This document shows positions 18,243-27,153 of a stretch of DNA of 64,000 nucleotides, in pieces. Each line of letters begins with the position of its first letter. The first letter of the stretch is position 1. A program made the position numbers and the translations under genes. The notes beneath the pieces were generated by a model. It saw nothing but the letters and a program-made list of their open reading frames with translations. It was not told the DNA's origin and ran no database searches. Source of the stretch: Actinomycetaceae bacterium (GTDB taxonomy: Bacteria > Actinomycetota > Actinomycetes > Actinomycetales > Actinomycetaceae); assembly GCA_030532245.1 (NCBI GenBank), contig JAUNLN010000002.1, positions 1 through 64,000 on the forward strand, in the 5' to 3' direction.

Positions 18243-19661
18243 GTGGAAACTATTGAAAAAGTGATCAGAACCGAGTTCGGCTACGTGAAGGGCGAGACGC
18301 ACCCTAGCGACGAAAACGTACTTCGGTTCCTAGGAATCCCCTACGCAGCAGCGCCAACGGGCGACCTCTACCTCGCGGCGCCAGCCCCGCACCCGGGTTG
18401 GGACGGCGTGCGCGACGCGACCGAGCTTCCTCCAACCCCTCAAAAGCGCCCCTACTCCGACGACGCGCTCCTCATCGATCCGTCGATTCCTGGCGATGAG
18501 ATCTTGAACCTGAACGTGTTTACGCCAAAAGATGCGCAGAATCTACCTGTGCTCGTGTGGATTCACGGAGGCGGTTTCAAGTCGGGTGTTGCGGCTTCTC
18601 CCCTATCTGACGGACGCAAGTTCGCAAGCAAGGGCATCGTGTTCGTATCGCTTTCCTACCGCCTGGGATTCGAAGGCTTCGGCTGGGTTAAAGACGCGCC
18701 CGCTAACCGCGGTTTCCTCGACCAGCAGGCGGCACTCGCCTGGGTTCGCAGAAACATCGAAGCCTTCGGTGGCGACCCAAACCGCGTGACTATCTCCGGT
18801 CAGAGCGCCGGTGGCGGATCCGTGCTGGCTCACCTCACCACGCCCACTTCGCAGCACCTGTTCGACCGCGCGATCAGTGAATCCGGTGTGCTCCCTCCGA
18901 TGAGTGAGGAGGAGGCGCGTTATCGAGCACAAATGGTTGCTGACCTTCTCGGCGTTGAACTGACCGTGGAGGGTATTGCGGGGGCGAAGGAAAGGCTCCT
19001 TGATGCCGAGGTCGAAGTTGAGACGCGCATTTATGAGGCGTGGCCTGGCGCTAGCTCGTTCGTGGCGGATCGTCTGGCCGGCATCCCAATGTCGGACCTG
19101 CCGTTCACGCCCTGGCAAGACGGCGAGGTAATCCCCTACACCATCGATGAAGGAGTCGAGCGCGGGGTCGGTGCTGACAAGCCGCTACTGCTCACCGCAA
19201 CGTCGGAGGAGTTCAACGACATTCTCGCAGGCATGGCGGGCGAGCTTGACGCGCTTGATGCGGTTCAGGTGCTCACCGAGGGCGGCCTGGAAAACGCGCA
19301 GGAGTACGTGGATGCTCACCCGCGCGCAAACACGACCTCCCTCATTTTGGGGCAGATCGTAACCGACGCGATTTTCGTGTGGCCGGCAATCGACATCATG
19401 AGGCGCAGGCGTGCAGACGGCGCCGCGCATACCGCCATGTACCTGTTTGAGTGGTCTCCGGCGCTCGATGACCCAACTGTTAATCAGGTGCAGCAGTGGT
19501 CTAGGCACTGCATCGATATTCCCTTTGCATTCGACCTGCTTGAGGAGCCGATGGCGCTACCGATGATCGGCGACAATCCGCCTGTGAAGCTCGCTCAAGA
19601 CCTCCACGGGCAGTGGGTGGACTTCACCAAGGGCCGGGACGTTCCCGGCAATGTCGAGTGA
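18243..19661 (+). CDS. Type-B carboxylesterase/lipase family protein
   Basis: 472 residues of alpha/beta-hydrolase fold. The nucleophile elbow is GQSAGGGS (near residue 187) and the oxyanion hole HGGGF lies near residue 110. The usual EDCLxLN motif appears as DEILNLN, lacking the Cys. A late His (WSRHCIDIPF) is the likely catalytic base. No signal peptide is visible, so it is probably cytoplasmic. GTG 18243 follows GGGAGGAAA. Substrate is unknown. It stands alone between miaB and cinA. Confidence 0.85.
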   Translation: METIEKVIRTEFGYVKGETHPSDENVLRFLGIPYAAAPTGDLYLAAPAPHPGWDGVRDATELPPTPQKRPYSDDALLIDPSIPGDEILNLNVFTPKDAQNLPVLVWIHGGGFKSGVAASPLSDGRKFASKGIVFVSLSYRLGFEGFGWVKDAPANRGFLDQQAALAWVRRNIEAFGGDPNRVTISGQSAGGGSVLAHLTTPTSQHLFDRAISESGVLPPMSEEEARYRAQMVADLLGVELTVEGIAGAKERLLDAEVEVETRIYEAWPGASSFVADRLAGIPMSDLPFTPWQDGEVIPYTIDEGVERGVGADKPLLLTATSEEFNDILAGMAGELDALDAVQVLTEGGLENAQEYVDAHPRANTTSLILGQIVTDAIFVWPAIDIMRRRRADGAAHTAMYLFEWSPALDDPTVNQVQQWSRHCIDIPFAFDLLEEPMALPMIGDNPPVKLAQDLHGQWVDFTKGRDVPGNVE

Positions 19662-19761
19662 GACAAGCCGCTAGGTAGGCTTCACCTGCGAAAGAGTTCA
19701 TCCCGGTGTTAGGTACCTTCTAGCAGCCAACATTGAGGGCTGCGAAAATGCGGATCGAACG

Positions 19762-20310
19762 TTAAAGGAGCTTCCTAACCTCAGCTAGAGCGGCTGCAGT
19801 TGCTTGTTCGCGCACCTGCGGCCGCTTACCTTCAAAGTGGAACAGTTCGGCTCGCGTGGCGGAGTCTGAGAAAACTCCGACGTACACGGTTCCTGCCTCG
19901 TGGCCATCGGAAGGGCCGGGTCCTGCTACGCCCGTGGTTGCAACCCCGAAGTCGGCGTCAAACAGTTTTGCAACGCCGCGGGCCATCTGCTTTGCAACTT
20001 CTGGATCTACCGGGCCGGTCTTTTTAAGGCGAGCCTCGCCGACACCAAGGACGCTAGCTTTTGTGTGAGTCTGATAGGTAGTTACGCCACCTCGCAAACA
20101 GTTAGACGCGCCGGGCACGTCGGCAAGGCTTGCACTAACCATGCCCGCGGTTAGAGACTCCGCAACGGCGATCGTGCGCCTGCTCTTCGTAAGCAACTCA
20201 ACGATTTGCGCTGCAAGAGCATAGGTGGCTACCTCCCGCCCCTGCGTTTGATCCAACCCCTGCGGGCTGGAATCAGGCTGATCGGGATTCTCAGTTTTAG
20301 TATTCGTCAT
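19762..20310 (-). CDS. cinA: CinA-family nicotinamide-nucleotide amidohydrolase (PncC)
   Basis: 182 residues, corresponding only to the C-terminal amidase domain of full CinA; the N-terminal MoaB-like domain is absent, which is common. Motifs AVAESLTAGM and TTGVAGPGPSDG are present. The family deamidates NMN to recycle pyridine nucleotide. ATG 20310 is preferred over the upstream TTG because GGAG lies seven bases before it. It overlaps the end of recX, so it is the third gene of the recA operon, an unusual place since actinobacterial cinA normally lies upstream between pgsA and clgR. Confidence 0.88.
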   Translation of the reverse strand: MTNTKTENPDQPDSSPQGLDQTQGREVATYALAAQIVELLTKSRRTIAVAESLTAGMVSASLADVPGASNCLRGGVTTYQTHTKASVLGVGEARLKKTGPVDPEVAKQMARGVAKLFDADFGVATTGVAGPGPSDGHEAGTVYVGVFSDSATRAELFHFEGKRPQVREQATAAALAEVRKLL

Positions 20311-20887
20311 CTTCAAGCTCCGAAAGAACCGAGTTCACCACCGAGTAGCACACGCCGGGCGGGTAGCCTTTGCGAGCGAGCATCGAGGTGAGGCGCCGGA
20401 TCTGTTTATCTCTGCTCAAACCTAGCATTCCACCCGCCTTGCGCTGCACGATGTCGCGGGCGAGGTCTTCCATGGATTCGCCCTCGACTTCCTCCATGGC
20501 AAGTTCGATGATTTCTGAGGGAATCTGTTTTCTGCGAAGCTGCTCGACAAGGGCGCGCCCGACTAGGCCGCGCTCAGCATGCCGAGTGCGCACCAGCATG
20601 CGCGCGTAGCGTTCGTCGTTTACAAGACCGGCCTCTTCCAGCCTGTCGAGCGCCGCCGCGATGGGCTCATCGTTGAAACCGCGTTCTCTTAGTTTCGCAG
20701 TGAGCTCACCGCGAGAGCGGTCTTGACGATCCAGCTGTTTTAGAGCTGCTTCTTTCGCGGCGCTGACGGCTGCATCTCCGGTGAGACTTGCCGCCCACTC
20801 CCGCCGCTTTTGCCTCCGCTCTAGCGCGGCCTTGCGATCAACGCGTTTCTTCGCAGTAACTTCATCTGGGTCGTAGAAGGAGACCAT
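20297..20887 (-). CDS. recX: Regulatory protein RecX
   Basis: 196 residues, mostly helical, built from RecX three-helix repeats (LDRQDRSRGELTAKL and LVNDERYARMLV). RecX binds inside the RecA filament and limits its activity. The start codon shares one base with the recA stop (TAATG), so it is translated at a fixed ratio to RecA. The N-terminal 45 residues are basic. Confidence 0.93.
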   Translation of the reverse strand: MVSFYDPDEVTAKKRVDRKAALERRQKRREWAASLTGDAAVSAAKEAALKQLDRQDRSRGELTAKLRERGFNDEPIAAALDRLEEAGLVNDERYARMLVRTRHAERGLVGRALVEQLRRKQIPSEIIELAMEEVEGESMEDLARDIVQRKAGGMLGLSRDKQIRRLTSMLARKGYPPGVCYSVVNSVLSELEDDEY

Positions 20888-21996
20888 TAGAATCCGGCGT
20901 CTTCAGCAGGATCAATCGCTTCCTTCTTACCGGAAGACTTCTTGGAGCCAGCCTTCTCACCTTCAGCCTTGGGCTTGTCGCCCTCCGGCTTATCCTCTTC
21001 TTGACGAATACCGAGTTCTACAAGAATGCGGTGTTCGATCTCGTCGGCGAGCTCAGGATTATCTTTCAAGAACGTGCGGACGTTCTCCTTACCCTGACCC
21101 AGCTGGTCTGAACCGTAGGTGAACCACGAACCGGACTTCTTGATGATTCCGGTTTCAACACCCATGTCGATGATCGACCCCTCGCGAGAGATGCCCAGAC
21201 CGTAGAGGATGTCGAACTCTGCCTGCTTGAAAGGCGGAGCCATCTTGTTCTTAACGATCTTCGCACGCGTACGGTTACCAACCGGGTTGCCCTTTTCCTT
21301 CAAGGTCTCAATGCGACGCACGTCGATGCGCACGGACGCGTAGAACTTGAGGGCCTTACCACCCGTCGTGGTTTCGGGAGAACCGAAGAACACGCCGATC
21401 TTTTCGCGTAGCTGGTTGATGAAGATTGCGGTGGTTCCAGTAGCCGATAGTGCGCCCGTGATCTTGCGTAGTGCCTGCGACATGAGGCGCGCTTGAAGAC
21501 CCACGTGGGAGTCCCCCATCTCGCCTTCGATCTCAGCTTTCGGCACGAGCGCAGCGACCGAGTCGATGACGATAATGTCGATGCCTCCGGAGCGGATCAG
21601 CATGTCTGCAATCTCGAGAGCCTGCTCGCCCGTATCGGGCTGGGACACGAGGAGAGAATCTGTATCGACGCCGAGCTTCTTCGCGTACTCCGGATCCAAA
21701 GCGTGCTCCGCGTCGATAAATGCAGCGTTACCGCCGGCCTTCTGCGCGGAGGCGACAGCGTGCAGGGCAACCGTCGTCTTACCCGAAGATTCCGGGCCGT
21801 AGATTTCGATTACACGGCCCCTCGGCAATCCTCCAACACCAAGAGCCACGTCGAGAGCTAGAGATCCTGTAGGAATTACCCTGACTGACGGGCGGTTGTC
21901 GTCGCCAAGACGCATTACCGAACCCTTGCCAAACTGCTTGTCAATCTGGCTTAGCGCTAGCTCGAGCGCCTTGTTACGGTCTGTTTTTACGGCCAT
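20887..21996 (-). CDS. recA: Recombinase RecA
   Basis: 369 residues. Walker [10 protein letters not shown] lies near residues 66-74, and loop L2 and the core are fully conserved ([29 protein letters not shown]). The C-terminal 45 residues form a Lys/Glu/Asp-rich tail. No intein is present. A LexA box sits inside the promoter about 176 bp upstream, and recX and cinA follow in the same operon. Confidence 0.98.
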   Translation of the reverse strand: MAVKTDRNKALELALSQIDKQFGKGSVMRLGDDNRPSVRVIPTGSLALDVALGVGGLPRGRVIEIYGPESSGKTTVALHAVASAQKAGGNAAFIDAEHALDPEYAKKLGVDTDSLLVSQPDTGEQALEIADMLIRSGGIDIIVIDSVAALVPKAEIEGEMGDSHVGLQARLMSQALRKITGALSATGTTAIFINQLREKIGVFFGSPETTTGGKALKFYASVRIDVRRIETLKEKGNPVGNRTRAKIVKNKMAPPFKQAEFDILYGLGISREGSIIDMGVETGIIKKSGSWFTYGSDQLGQGKENVRTFLKDNPELADEIEHRILVELGIRQEEDKPEGDKPKAEGEKAGSKKSSGKKEAIDPAEDAGF

Positions 21997-22063
21997 TTAT
22001 ACTCCTTGCAGGATCGTGCGCTCTCCGCGCTTTTACTTGGCTGGTCAATCAAGACGTGTTCCC

Positions 22064-22092
22064 TCTCCGGGTACGTCAATCATGCTATGTAT
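22064..22092. other. recA leader region without a recognised element
   Basis: Between the recA promoter and start codon lies about 150 bases of untranslated leader. It contains a plus-strand run of nine T (22106-22114) and a perfect 10-bp palindrome TGTGTACACA (22126-22135). I see no gene or known riboswitch here. Confidence 0.3.
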
Positions 22093-22163
22093 GACCATGG
22101 ACATCTTTTTTTTAAAAGACGCGGATGTGTACACACCACGCGCAGCATGACCTGTGAATAAGC

Positions 22164-22192
22164 ATAGTAGCCGAACACTTGTTCGAGGCTAA
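22164..22192 (-). promoter_or_regulatory. recA promoter with LexA box in the spacer
   Basis: Read on the minus strand, TTAGCC (complement of 22187-22192), a 17-bp spacer and TACTAT (complement of 22164-22169) form a sigma-70-type promoter. The LexA box CGAACAAGTGTTCG (22172-22185) fills the spacer, so LexA binding would block polymerase directly. Confidence 0.75.
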
Positions 22193-22226
22193 GACGCGCG
22201 CATGTCGCATGCGACCTACGCCACTT

Positions 22227-23240
22227 TTACGCCTGTGCAAAAGCGGAGGGAATGCCCCAACTAATCGGCAGAGCAACGTTCAGCGCTGCAGGAACGGTCT
22301 CCACATCGACCTTGCCAGCGTAGAAGCCCTCTCCGTCAAGGGTTAGAACGAGCTCACGCCCGAGAGCCTCAAGAGTGGCTCTGGAGGCGGTCTCATAGGT
22401 GGCTACGCTTTCTTCGATTCGCTCCCCCGCGCGAAACTTCCCCAGTAGTTGCGCAATCTTTGAAATGCTGAGCGGGCGAGCGGTGAGGATGTTCATCAAA
22501 CCGTCGTTGACGAGCGCGTCGGGGTGAGGGAGGAACCCTCCTCCGTAATAGCGGGCGTTACCAACCGCGCAGATGAGGTAGTCGCGAACTGCAGATTCGG
22601 AGGCGTCGTCAAGCGTGATTTTCATGCGCCACGTGCGCTCTTCAGTGAGAGCCTTGACGATGCCGAGCGGATAGCTCATTCCAAGCGTCCAGGGAACCTT
22701 ACGCTGGATACGGTCGGCGGTAATCGCCACCTTCGAATCCAAGCCGATTGAAATCAAGTTAATGCTGTAATAGGAAAACTCAGAAAACCTGTTTCCCCTG
22801 TTGTCGCGCACATCCGAACCACTCACGCGCAGTGCGTCCATGGGAGTTTTCCACGCCCCCTGCGACAAGAAAGCGCTCAAAATACCGTGCGGACTATTGG
22901 TCTTATAAAGGGCGCGCGCCAAGTCGTTACCAGAGCCAAACGGGAGCGGAAGCAGCGTTGCGTCACTACCAATCAGGCCGTTCGCCGCCTCAGAAATCGA
23001 ACCGTCTCCACCGGCAACCACAACCAAAACCTGGTCGCCATATTCTTCCGCTGCACGACGAGCGTAAACAGTCGCATCGCTTGGGCCAGAAGTCGGTTCG
23101 ATGGATACCTTCGACTCAGAAAAAATCTCGGACAGCCTACTTGCAACGGTTCCAACGTTTCGCTGCACAAGCCTGTTTCCAGCCTGCGGGTTGTAAATCA
23201 AGTGGACGCGTTCAAACGTCTCCCTTTGCAACTCGGACAC
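22227..23240 (-). CDS. Diacylglycerol kinase-like lipid kinase (DagK/YegS/BmrU family)
   Basis: 337 residues. A DAGK catalytic domain starts almost at the N-terminus: NPQAGNR, then VVAGGDGSISEAANGL (ATP-binding GGDGT-like motif with Ser for Thr) and PFGSGNDLARAL. Such enzymes phosphorylate diacylglycerol or related lipids at the membrane and recycle them into phospholipid. GTG start. It follows DUF3046 by 31 bp and precedes recA, an insertion in the usual clgR-DUF3046-recA order. pgsA, another phospholipid gene, lies upstream in the same direction. Confidence 0.87.
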   Translation of the reverse strand: MSELQRETFERVHLIYNPQAGNRLVQRNVGTVASRLSEIFSESKVSIEPTSGPSDATVYARRAAEEYGDQVLVVVAGGDGSISEAANGLIGSDATLLPLPFGSGNDLARALYKTNSPHGILSAFLSQGAWKTPMDALRVSGSDVRDNRGNRFSEFSYYSINLISIGLDSKVAITADRIQRKVPWTLGMSYPLGIVKALTEERTWRMKITLDDASESAVRDYLICAVGNARYYGGGFLPHPDALVNDGLMNILTARPLSISKIAQLLGKFRAGERIEESVATYETASRATLEALGRELVLTLDGEGFYAGKVDVETVPAALNVALPISWGIPSAFAQA

Positions 23241-23271
23241 TGCAATCGGGCCCTTCTTTAACGAGAAAGTT

Positions 23272-23493
23272 CTACTTCAAAACCTTTTCGCGCCTATGAA
23301 CCCAACGGGCCTCTTCACCCATGTCCGTCTCACGAACGAGCTCATCCCAGATCACCTCTGGGTCAACGCCGCCCATTAGAGCCTGCTCTGCAGTTCCACC
23401 TAGCTTAGGCAAAAACAGATCTCCGACTATCGACCTTCCGTAGCAGGACCCGTAGACGGCTTCAATACTCTTCCAGAACTCGGAAACTGTCAC
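23272..23493 (-). CDS. DUF3046 family protein
   Basis: 73 residues with the family pattern: an N-terminal FWKSIEAVYG and a YGRSIVGDLFLPKLGG segment, ending in a charged helix. DUF3046 genes regularly sit between clgR and recA in actinobacteria. The GTG start is 4 bases after the clgR stop. Function unknown. Confidence 0.85.
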   Translation of the reverse strand: MTVSEFWKSIEAVYGSCYGRSIVGDLFLPKLGGTAEQALMGGVDPEVIWDELVRETDMGEEARWVHRREKVLK

Positions 23494-23497
23494 AACA

Positions 23498-23827
23498 TCA
23501 ACTCAACAATGTAATCCGGTCGCTCAAGCTTCCATCCACAAGTGCGGCGGGAGCCACCGGAACATCAACGAACTCTACAGCGGCGATACGGTTCGCAACC
23601 TCGCGTAGTACAAGCGAAAGGGGCACGCCCAACGCTTGACTGATTGCAACGAGAAGTTCAGAAGATGCTTCCTTCTGCCCGCGCTCAACCTCGGAAAGGT
23701 AGCCGAGTGAAACTTGCGCATCCGCGGACACTTCGCGGAGCGTCCGACCTTGCGTGCGGCGAATTTGGCGCAAAACATCACCGATTTGCTCCCTAAGGAG
23801 TGGAGTGACTACTGTTTTGCTTTGCAT
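23498..23827 (-). CDS. clgR: Helix-turn-helix regulator ClgR
   Basis: 109 residues from ATG 23827. An XRE-type helix-turn-helix ([21 protein letters not shown]) occupies about residues 27-47, followed by a short helical tail. ClgR activates clp protease and related stress genes in actinobacteria and is itself a Clp substrate. The frame stays open further upstream, but the protein body begins at MQSKTVV. A TACGGT hexamer six bases before ATG hints at a leaderless transcript. Next to DUF3046 and pgsA as usual. Confidence 0.87.
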   Translation of the reverse strand: MQSKTVVTPLLREQIGDVLRQIRRTQGRTLREVSADAQVSLGYLSEVERGQKEASSELLVAISQALGVPLSLVLREVANRIAAVEFVDVPVAPAALVDGSLSDRITLLS

Positions 23828-24031
23828 ATCTGTACCGTATCCTTTAACGCGTCGCTCCTGCAGTCTTTGACCACTATTTTTGGGTGCGGTCCTCGCCACA
23901 GTGCGAGTTGCTGTATTTCGCGAAGCCGTAATATTCCCTGTCATACCAAGGAAAACCCCAGCTTGCGCAATATTATTCCAAAGGCGAAAGTGGCGTATAT
24001 CGCGCTTGTTAAAAACCCGTTGTTCTCAAAA

Positions 24032-24649
24032 CTATTTTTTCATCTTGACAGCGGCGATCACGTACTGCATTCCAGACCAAACGGTGAGGAAGAAAGCAAT
24101 CGCGATCAGGACCCACTTAACGACAACAAGAGGCGTGACCGTGAAGAGTGCGCTCTGCACAGAAAGCACCGAATCCCACGGGAACACGAGCAGCAGGATT
24201 AGGAACATTTGCGAAACCGTCTTCGCCTTTCCACCCGAGTTCGCTGCAACGACGATGCCGCGTTTCAGGAGGCGAGAGCGCATCCATGTGATGCCAAGTT
24301 CGCGGATAGCCACAATGATCGTGAACCACCAGGGAAGCACTCCCGTGACCGAAAGCGTGAGGAAGGCACCGAGGGTTAGGGCCTTATCTGCGATCGGATC
24401 CCAAATCTTGCCCCAGTCGGTGATGAGCCCCCTCGACCTTGCGATGTTGCCGTCGAGGTAGTCGGTTAGCGAAGCGACGATGAACACGAAGAACGCGGCC
24501 CACATTGCCGGCGCAGAACCGTAGACGACCAAAATAATGAAAACGGGGACGAGGAACAGACGAACCATCGTGAGCACATTAGGCAGATTCCAAATGTCCT
24601 CATTCTCTTTAGCCCGTGAGACGTTATCGTCCATTTCAGCCTTGTTCAT
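24032..24649 (-). CDS. pgsA: CDP-diacylglycerol--glycerol-3-phosphate 3-phosphatidyltransferase
   Basis: About 205 residues, integral membrane. The CDP-alcohol phosphotransferase signature is complete: D..DG..AR........G...D...D within DYLDGNIARSRG and WGKIWDPIADK. It makes phosphatidylglycerol phosphate. Two adjacent ATGs follow AGGAG; the second (24649) has the better spacing. The start overlaps the ftsK stop region, so the two genes are coupled. Confidence 0.92.
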   Translation of the reverse strand: MNKAEMDDNVSRAKENEDIWNLPNVLTMVRLFLVPVFIILVVYGSAPAMWAAFFVFIVASLTDYLDGNIARSRGLITDWGKIWDPIADKALTLGAFLTLSVTGVLPWWFTIIVAIRELGITWMRSRLLKRGIVVAANSGGKAKTVSQMFLILLLVFPWDSVLSVQSALFTVTPLVVVKWVLIAIAFFLTVWSGMQYVIAAVKMKK

Positions 24650-24657
24650 CATCTCTC

Positions 24658-27120
24658 CTAGTACCGGCCCGTGAGCTCCCACGCGTCTTCGGAACCGTCT
24701 TCGTCATCGTCGTCGTTGTAGTCAATACTATCCCCGGGCGGATCCTCCCCGCGCAGCATGGCAAGGACACGCGGCAAATCCTCCGGGGGCACCAAAACCT
24801 CACGCGCCTTCGATCCTTCGGAGGGGCCTACAACTTCACGCGATTCGAGTAGATCCATGAGGCGACCTGCACGCGCGAAACCAATGCGGAGCTTACGTTG
24901 CAGCATCGACGTTGAGCCAAGCTGCGTGGAGATTACGAGCTCCGCAGCCGCAAGCAGATCCTCAAGGTCGTCACCAATATCCTCCGCAATCTGACGCTTC
25001 TTCGCCGGCACGATCACGTCTTCGCGGTACACGGGCTTCATCTGCTCCTTGACGTGTGCAACCACGTCGCGAATCTCAGACTCTGTTACCCAAGCGCCCT
25101 GAACACGCATCGGCTTGCCAGCGCCCTGCGGCAGGTAGAGTGCGTCGCCCTTACCAATCAGCTTCTCGGCGCCTCCTTGATCGAGGATCACGCGAGAGTC
25201 TTGCATGGACGAGGTTGCAAACGCCAGACGAGACGGAATATTCGACTTGATGAGACCCGTGACGACGTCGACGGAGGGTCGCTGGGTTGCAAGAACGAGG
25301 TGAATGCCTGCGGCACGCGCGAGCTGCGTGATGCGCTGGATCGACGCCTCGACGTCTCTTGGGGCAACCATCATGAGGTCGGCAAGCTCGTCGACAACGA
25401 CAAGCAGGTACGGGTACGGCGCGAGCTTGCGCTGCGAGCCCGGCGGTAGCTGAACCTGCCCGGCCATGATCGCCTTGTTGAAGTCGTCGATCTGCTTGAA
25501 ACCGAACTGAGCTAGGTCGTCGTAGCGCTGATCCATCTCCTTAACGACCCACTCGAGCGCCTCCGCGGCCTTCTTCGGGCTCGTGATGATCGGCGTGATG
25601 AGATGCGGGATCCCCTCGTAAATCGTGAGCTCCACGCGCTTTGGATCGACGAGGATCATGCGCACCTGCGACGGCGTTGCACGCATCATGATCGACGTGA
25701 TCATCGAGTTGATGAGGGACGACTTACCCGAACCCGTAGCACCCGCAACGAGGAGGTGAGGGGTCTTCGCAATGTTAGTGACTACGTAGCCGCCTTCGAC
25801 GTCTTTGCCAACACCGACGACGAGCGGGTGGTCGTTGCTGCGCGCCGCACCCGAACGCAGAACGTCGCCTAGAGCAACGGTTTCGCGGTCGCTGTTTGGA
25901 ATCTCGACGCCGATAGCGGACTTGCCGGGAATCGGCGAGAGAATACGGACCTCGGCCGAGGCCACCGCGTAGCGAATGTTCTTCTCCAGCTGCGTGATGC
26001 GCTCGACCTTCACGCCGGCGCCGAGGGTTACCTCGTAGCGAGTGACCGTCGGGCCGCGCGAAAAGCCGGTGACCTTCGCGTCGACACCAAACTCGTCCAG
26101 AGTGTTTTGCAGAGCGGTCACGACGCGATCATTCGCCGCCGAACGCGTCTTATGCGGCGCACCCTTCACGAGCAGGTCTTCACTCGGCAGCTCGTAGATC
26201 ATGCCGTCTTCAAGCTCGGGCTGGATCGCTGGCGGCAGCGTTGTAGTGGAGGCGGGAAGAAGCTGTGTTGCGCCAGGCTCTTCCTCTTCATATTCGGTCT
26301 CGAACGACTCCGGTTCGGTCTCGTAAACGTCGCCCTCAAAGTCGTCGTCCGCCGAGTCAAGCACCTGAGTCTCGTCATAAACCTGCGGGGAGGCGAAAGG
26401 TTCGTCGGCGTCGTAGGAGTCGAGGCGACCGGCAACCGCCTGCTCGCTCTTCTTGCGTTTTGGCACGCGATCCCAAAACTCGCGCAGGCGTGCGGGAACC
26501 TCCTTCACGGGCGTTTGCGTGTAGACGAGTATCGAGTAGAGGAAAACGAGGACGAGCAAAACAGCCGCACCAGGGCCCGACAGGAGCGTTCCAAGCGGGT
26601 AGCCCGTAAACCAGCCGAGGACGCCTCCGGCCTCCTCAACTAGCGCAAAATCCGCGATTTTCGGATTCCCGCTACTCACATGCACGAGGCCGGTCAGAGC
26701 TAGGGCGACACCGAAGCTACCTGCGAAACGGTGCGGGAGCCTGTTGTGGGTGCGCGCGCGAATCAGCTCGACGCCCCACCACGCGATTGCGATCGGTACG
26801 ACCACCGAGAAAATGCCCACCGCGCCGGCCGCAATATGGTGGATCACATCGCCGGCCGCGCCCGAAATCTTAAACCACTCGCGAAGCGCGAACACGGACG
26901 CTAGCGCGAAGAGAATGAACGCGAAACCATCGCGCCTAAGCTGAGCATCCAGGGCCATGAAAGCGCGCCACAAATTCGCGATGCCCCTGCCAACAGATGC
27001 GAAACCCCTGCCGATAGATACGAACATTTCCATAAGCGGGGACCTACCCGGCCTCGCCGCTGCTTTACTAGATTTTTGAGGTGACCTCTTCTGGCCTCTC
27101 GCAACTGGTTTCTTAGGCAT
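24658..27120 (-). CDS. ftsK: DNA translocase FtsK
   Basis: 820 residues. The N-terminus has a basic leader and about four membrane helices (roughly residues 60-210), an acidic Glu/Asp/Tyr-rich linker (about 230-290), then the alpha-beta motor with Walker A VAGATGSGKSS near 457 and a C-terminal gamma winged-helix domain (STSMLQRKLRIGFARA). It pumps DNA at the division septum and activates XerCD at dif. Last but one in the RNase J-PfkB-ftsK-pgsA run. Confidence 0.95.
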   Translation of the reverse strand: MPKKPVARGQKRSPQKSSKAAARPGRSPLMEMFVSIGRGFASVGRGIANLWRAFMALDAQLRRDGFAFILFALASVFALREWFKISGAAGDVIHHIAAGAVGIFSVVVPIAIAWWGVELIRARTHNRLPHRFAGSFGVALALTGLVHVSSGNPKIADFALVEEAGGVLGWFTGYPLGTLLSGPGAAVLLVLVFLYSILVYTQTPVKEVPARLREFWDRVPKRKKSEQAVAGRLDSYDADEPFASPQVYDETQVLDSADDDFEGDVYETEPESFETEYEEEEPGATQLLPASTTTLPPAIQPELEDGMIYELPSEDLLVKGAPHKTRSAANDRVVTALQNTLDEFGVDAKVTGFSRGPTVTRYEVTLGAGVKVERITQLEKNIRYAVASAEVRILSPIPGKSAIGVEIPNSDRETVALGDVLRSGAARSNDHPLVVGVGKDVEGGYVVTNIAKTPHLLVAGATGSGKSSLINSMITSIMMRATPSQVRMILVDPKRVELTIYEGIPHLITPIITSPKKAAEALEWVVKEMDQRYDDLAQFGFKQIDDFNKAIMAGQVQLPPGSQRKLAPYPYLLVVVDELADLMMVAPRDVEASIQRITQLARAAGIHLVLATQRPSVDVVTGLIKSNIPSRLAFATSSMQDSRVILDQGGAEKLIGKGDALYLPQGAGKPMRVQGAWVTESEIRDVVAHVKEQMKPVYREDVIVPAKKRQIAEDIGDDLEDLLAAAELVISTQLGSTSMLQRKLRIGFARAGRLMDLLESREVVGPSEGSKAREVLVPPEDLPRVLAMLRGEDPPGDSIDYNDDDDEDGSEDAWELTGRY

Positions 27121-27153
27121 AGTGATTCCACGCTACCGCACGCGCAGGGTTCT

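Noticed and set aside
22090..22140. Run of nine T and a 10-bp palindrome, possible small RNA terminator
   Set aside because: No GC-rich stem precedes the T run and no upstream promoter was evident on that strand.
23894..23905. CGCCACAGTGCG as a ClgR binding site upstream of clgR
   Set aside because: The spacer is 6 instead of the 5 bases expected for the CGC-N5-GCG motif.
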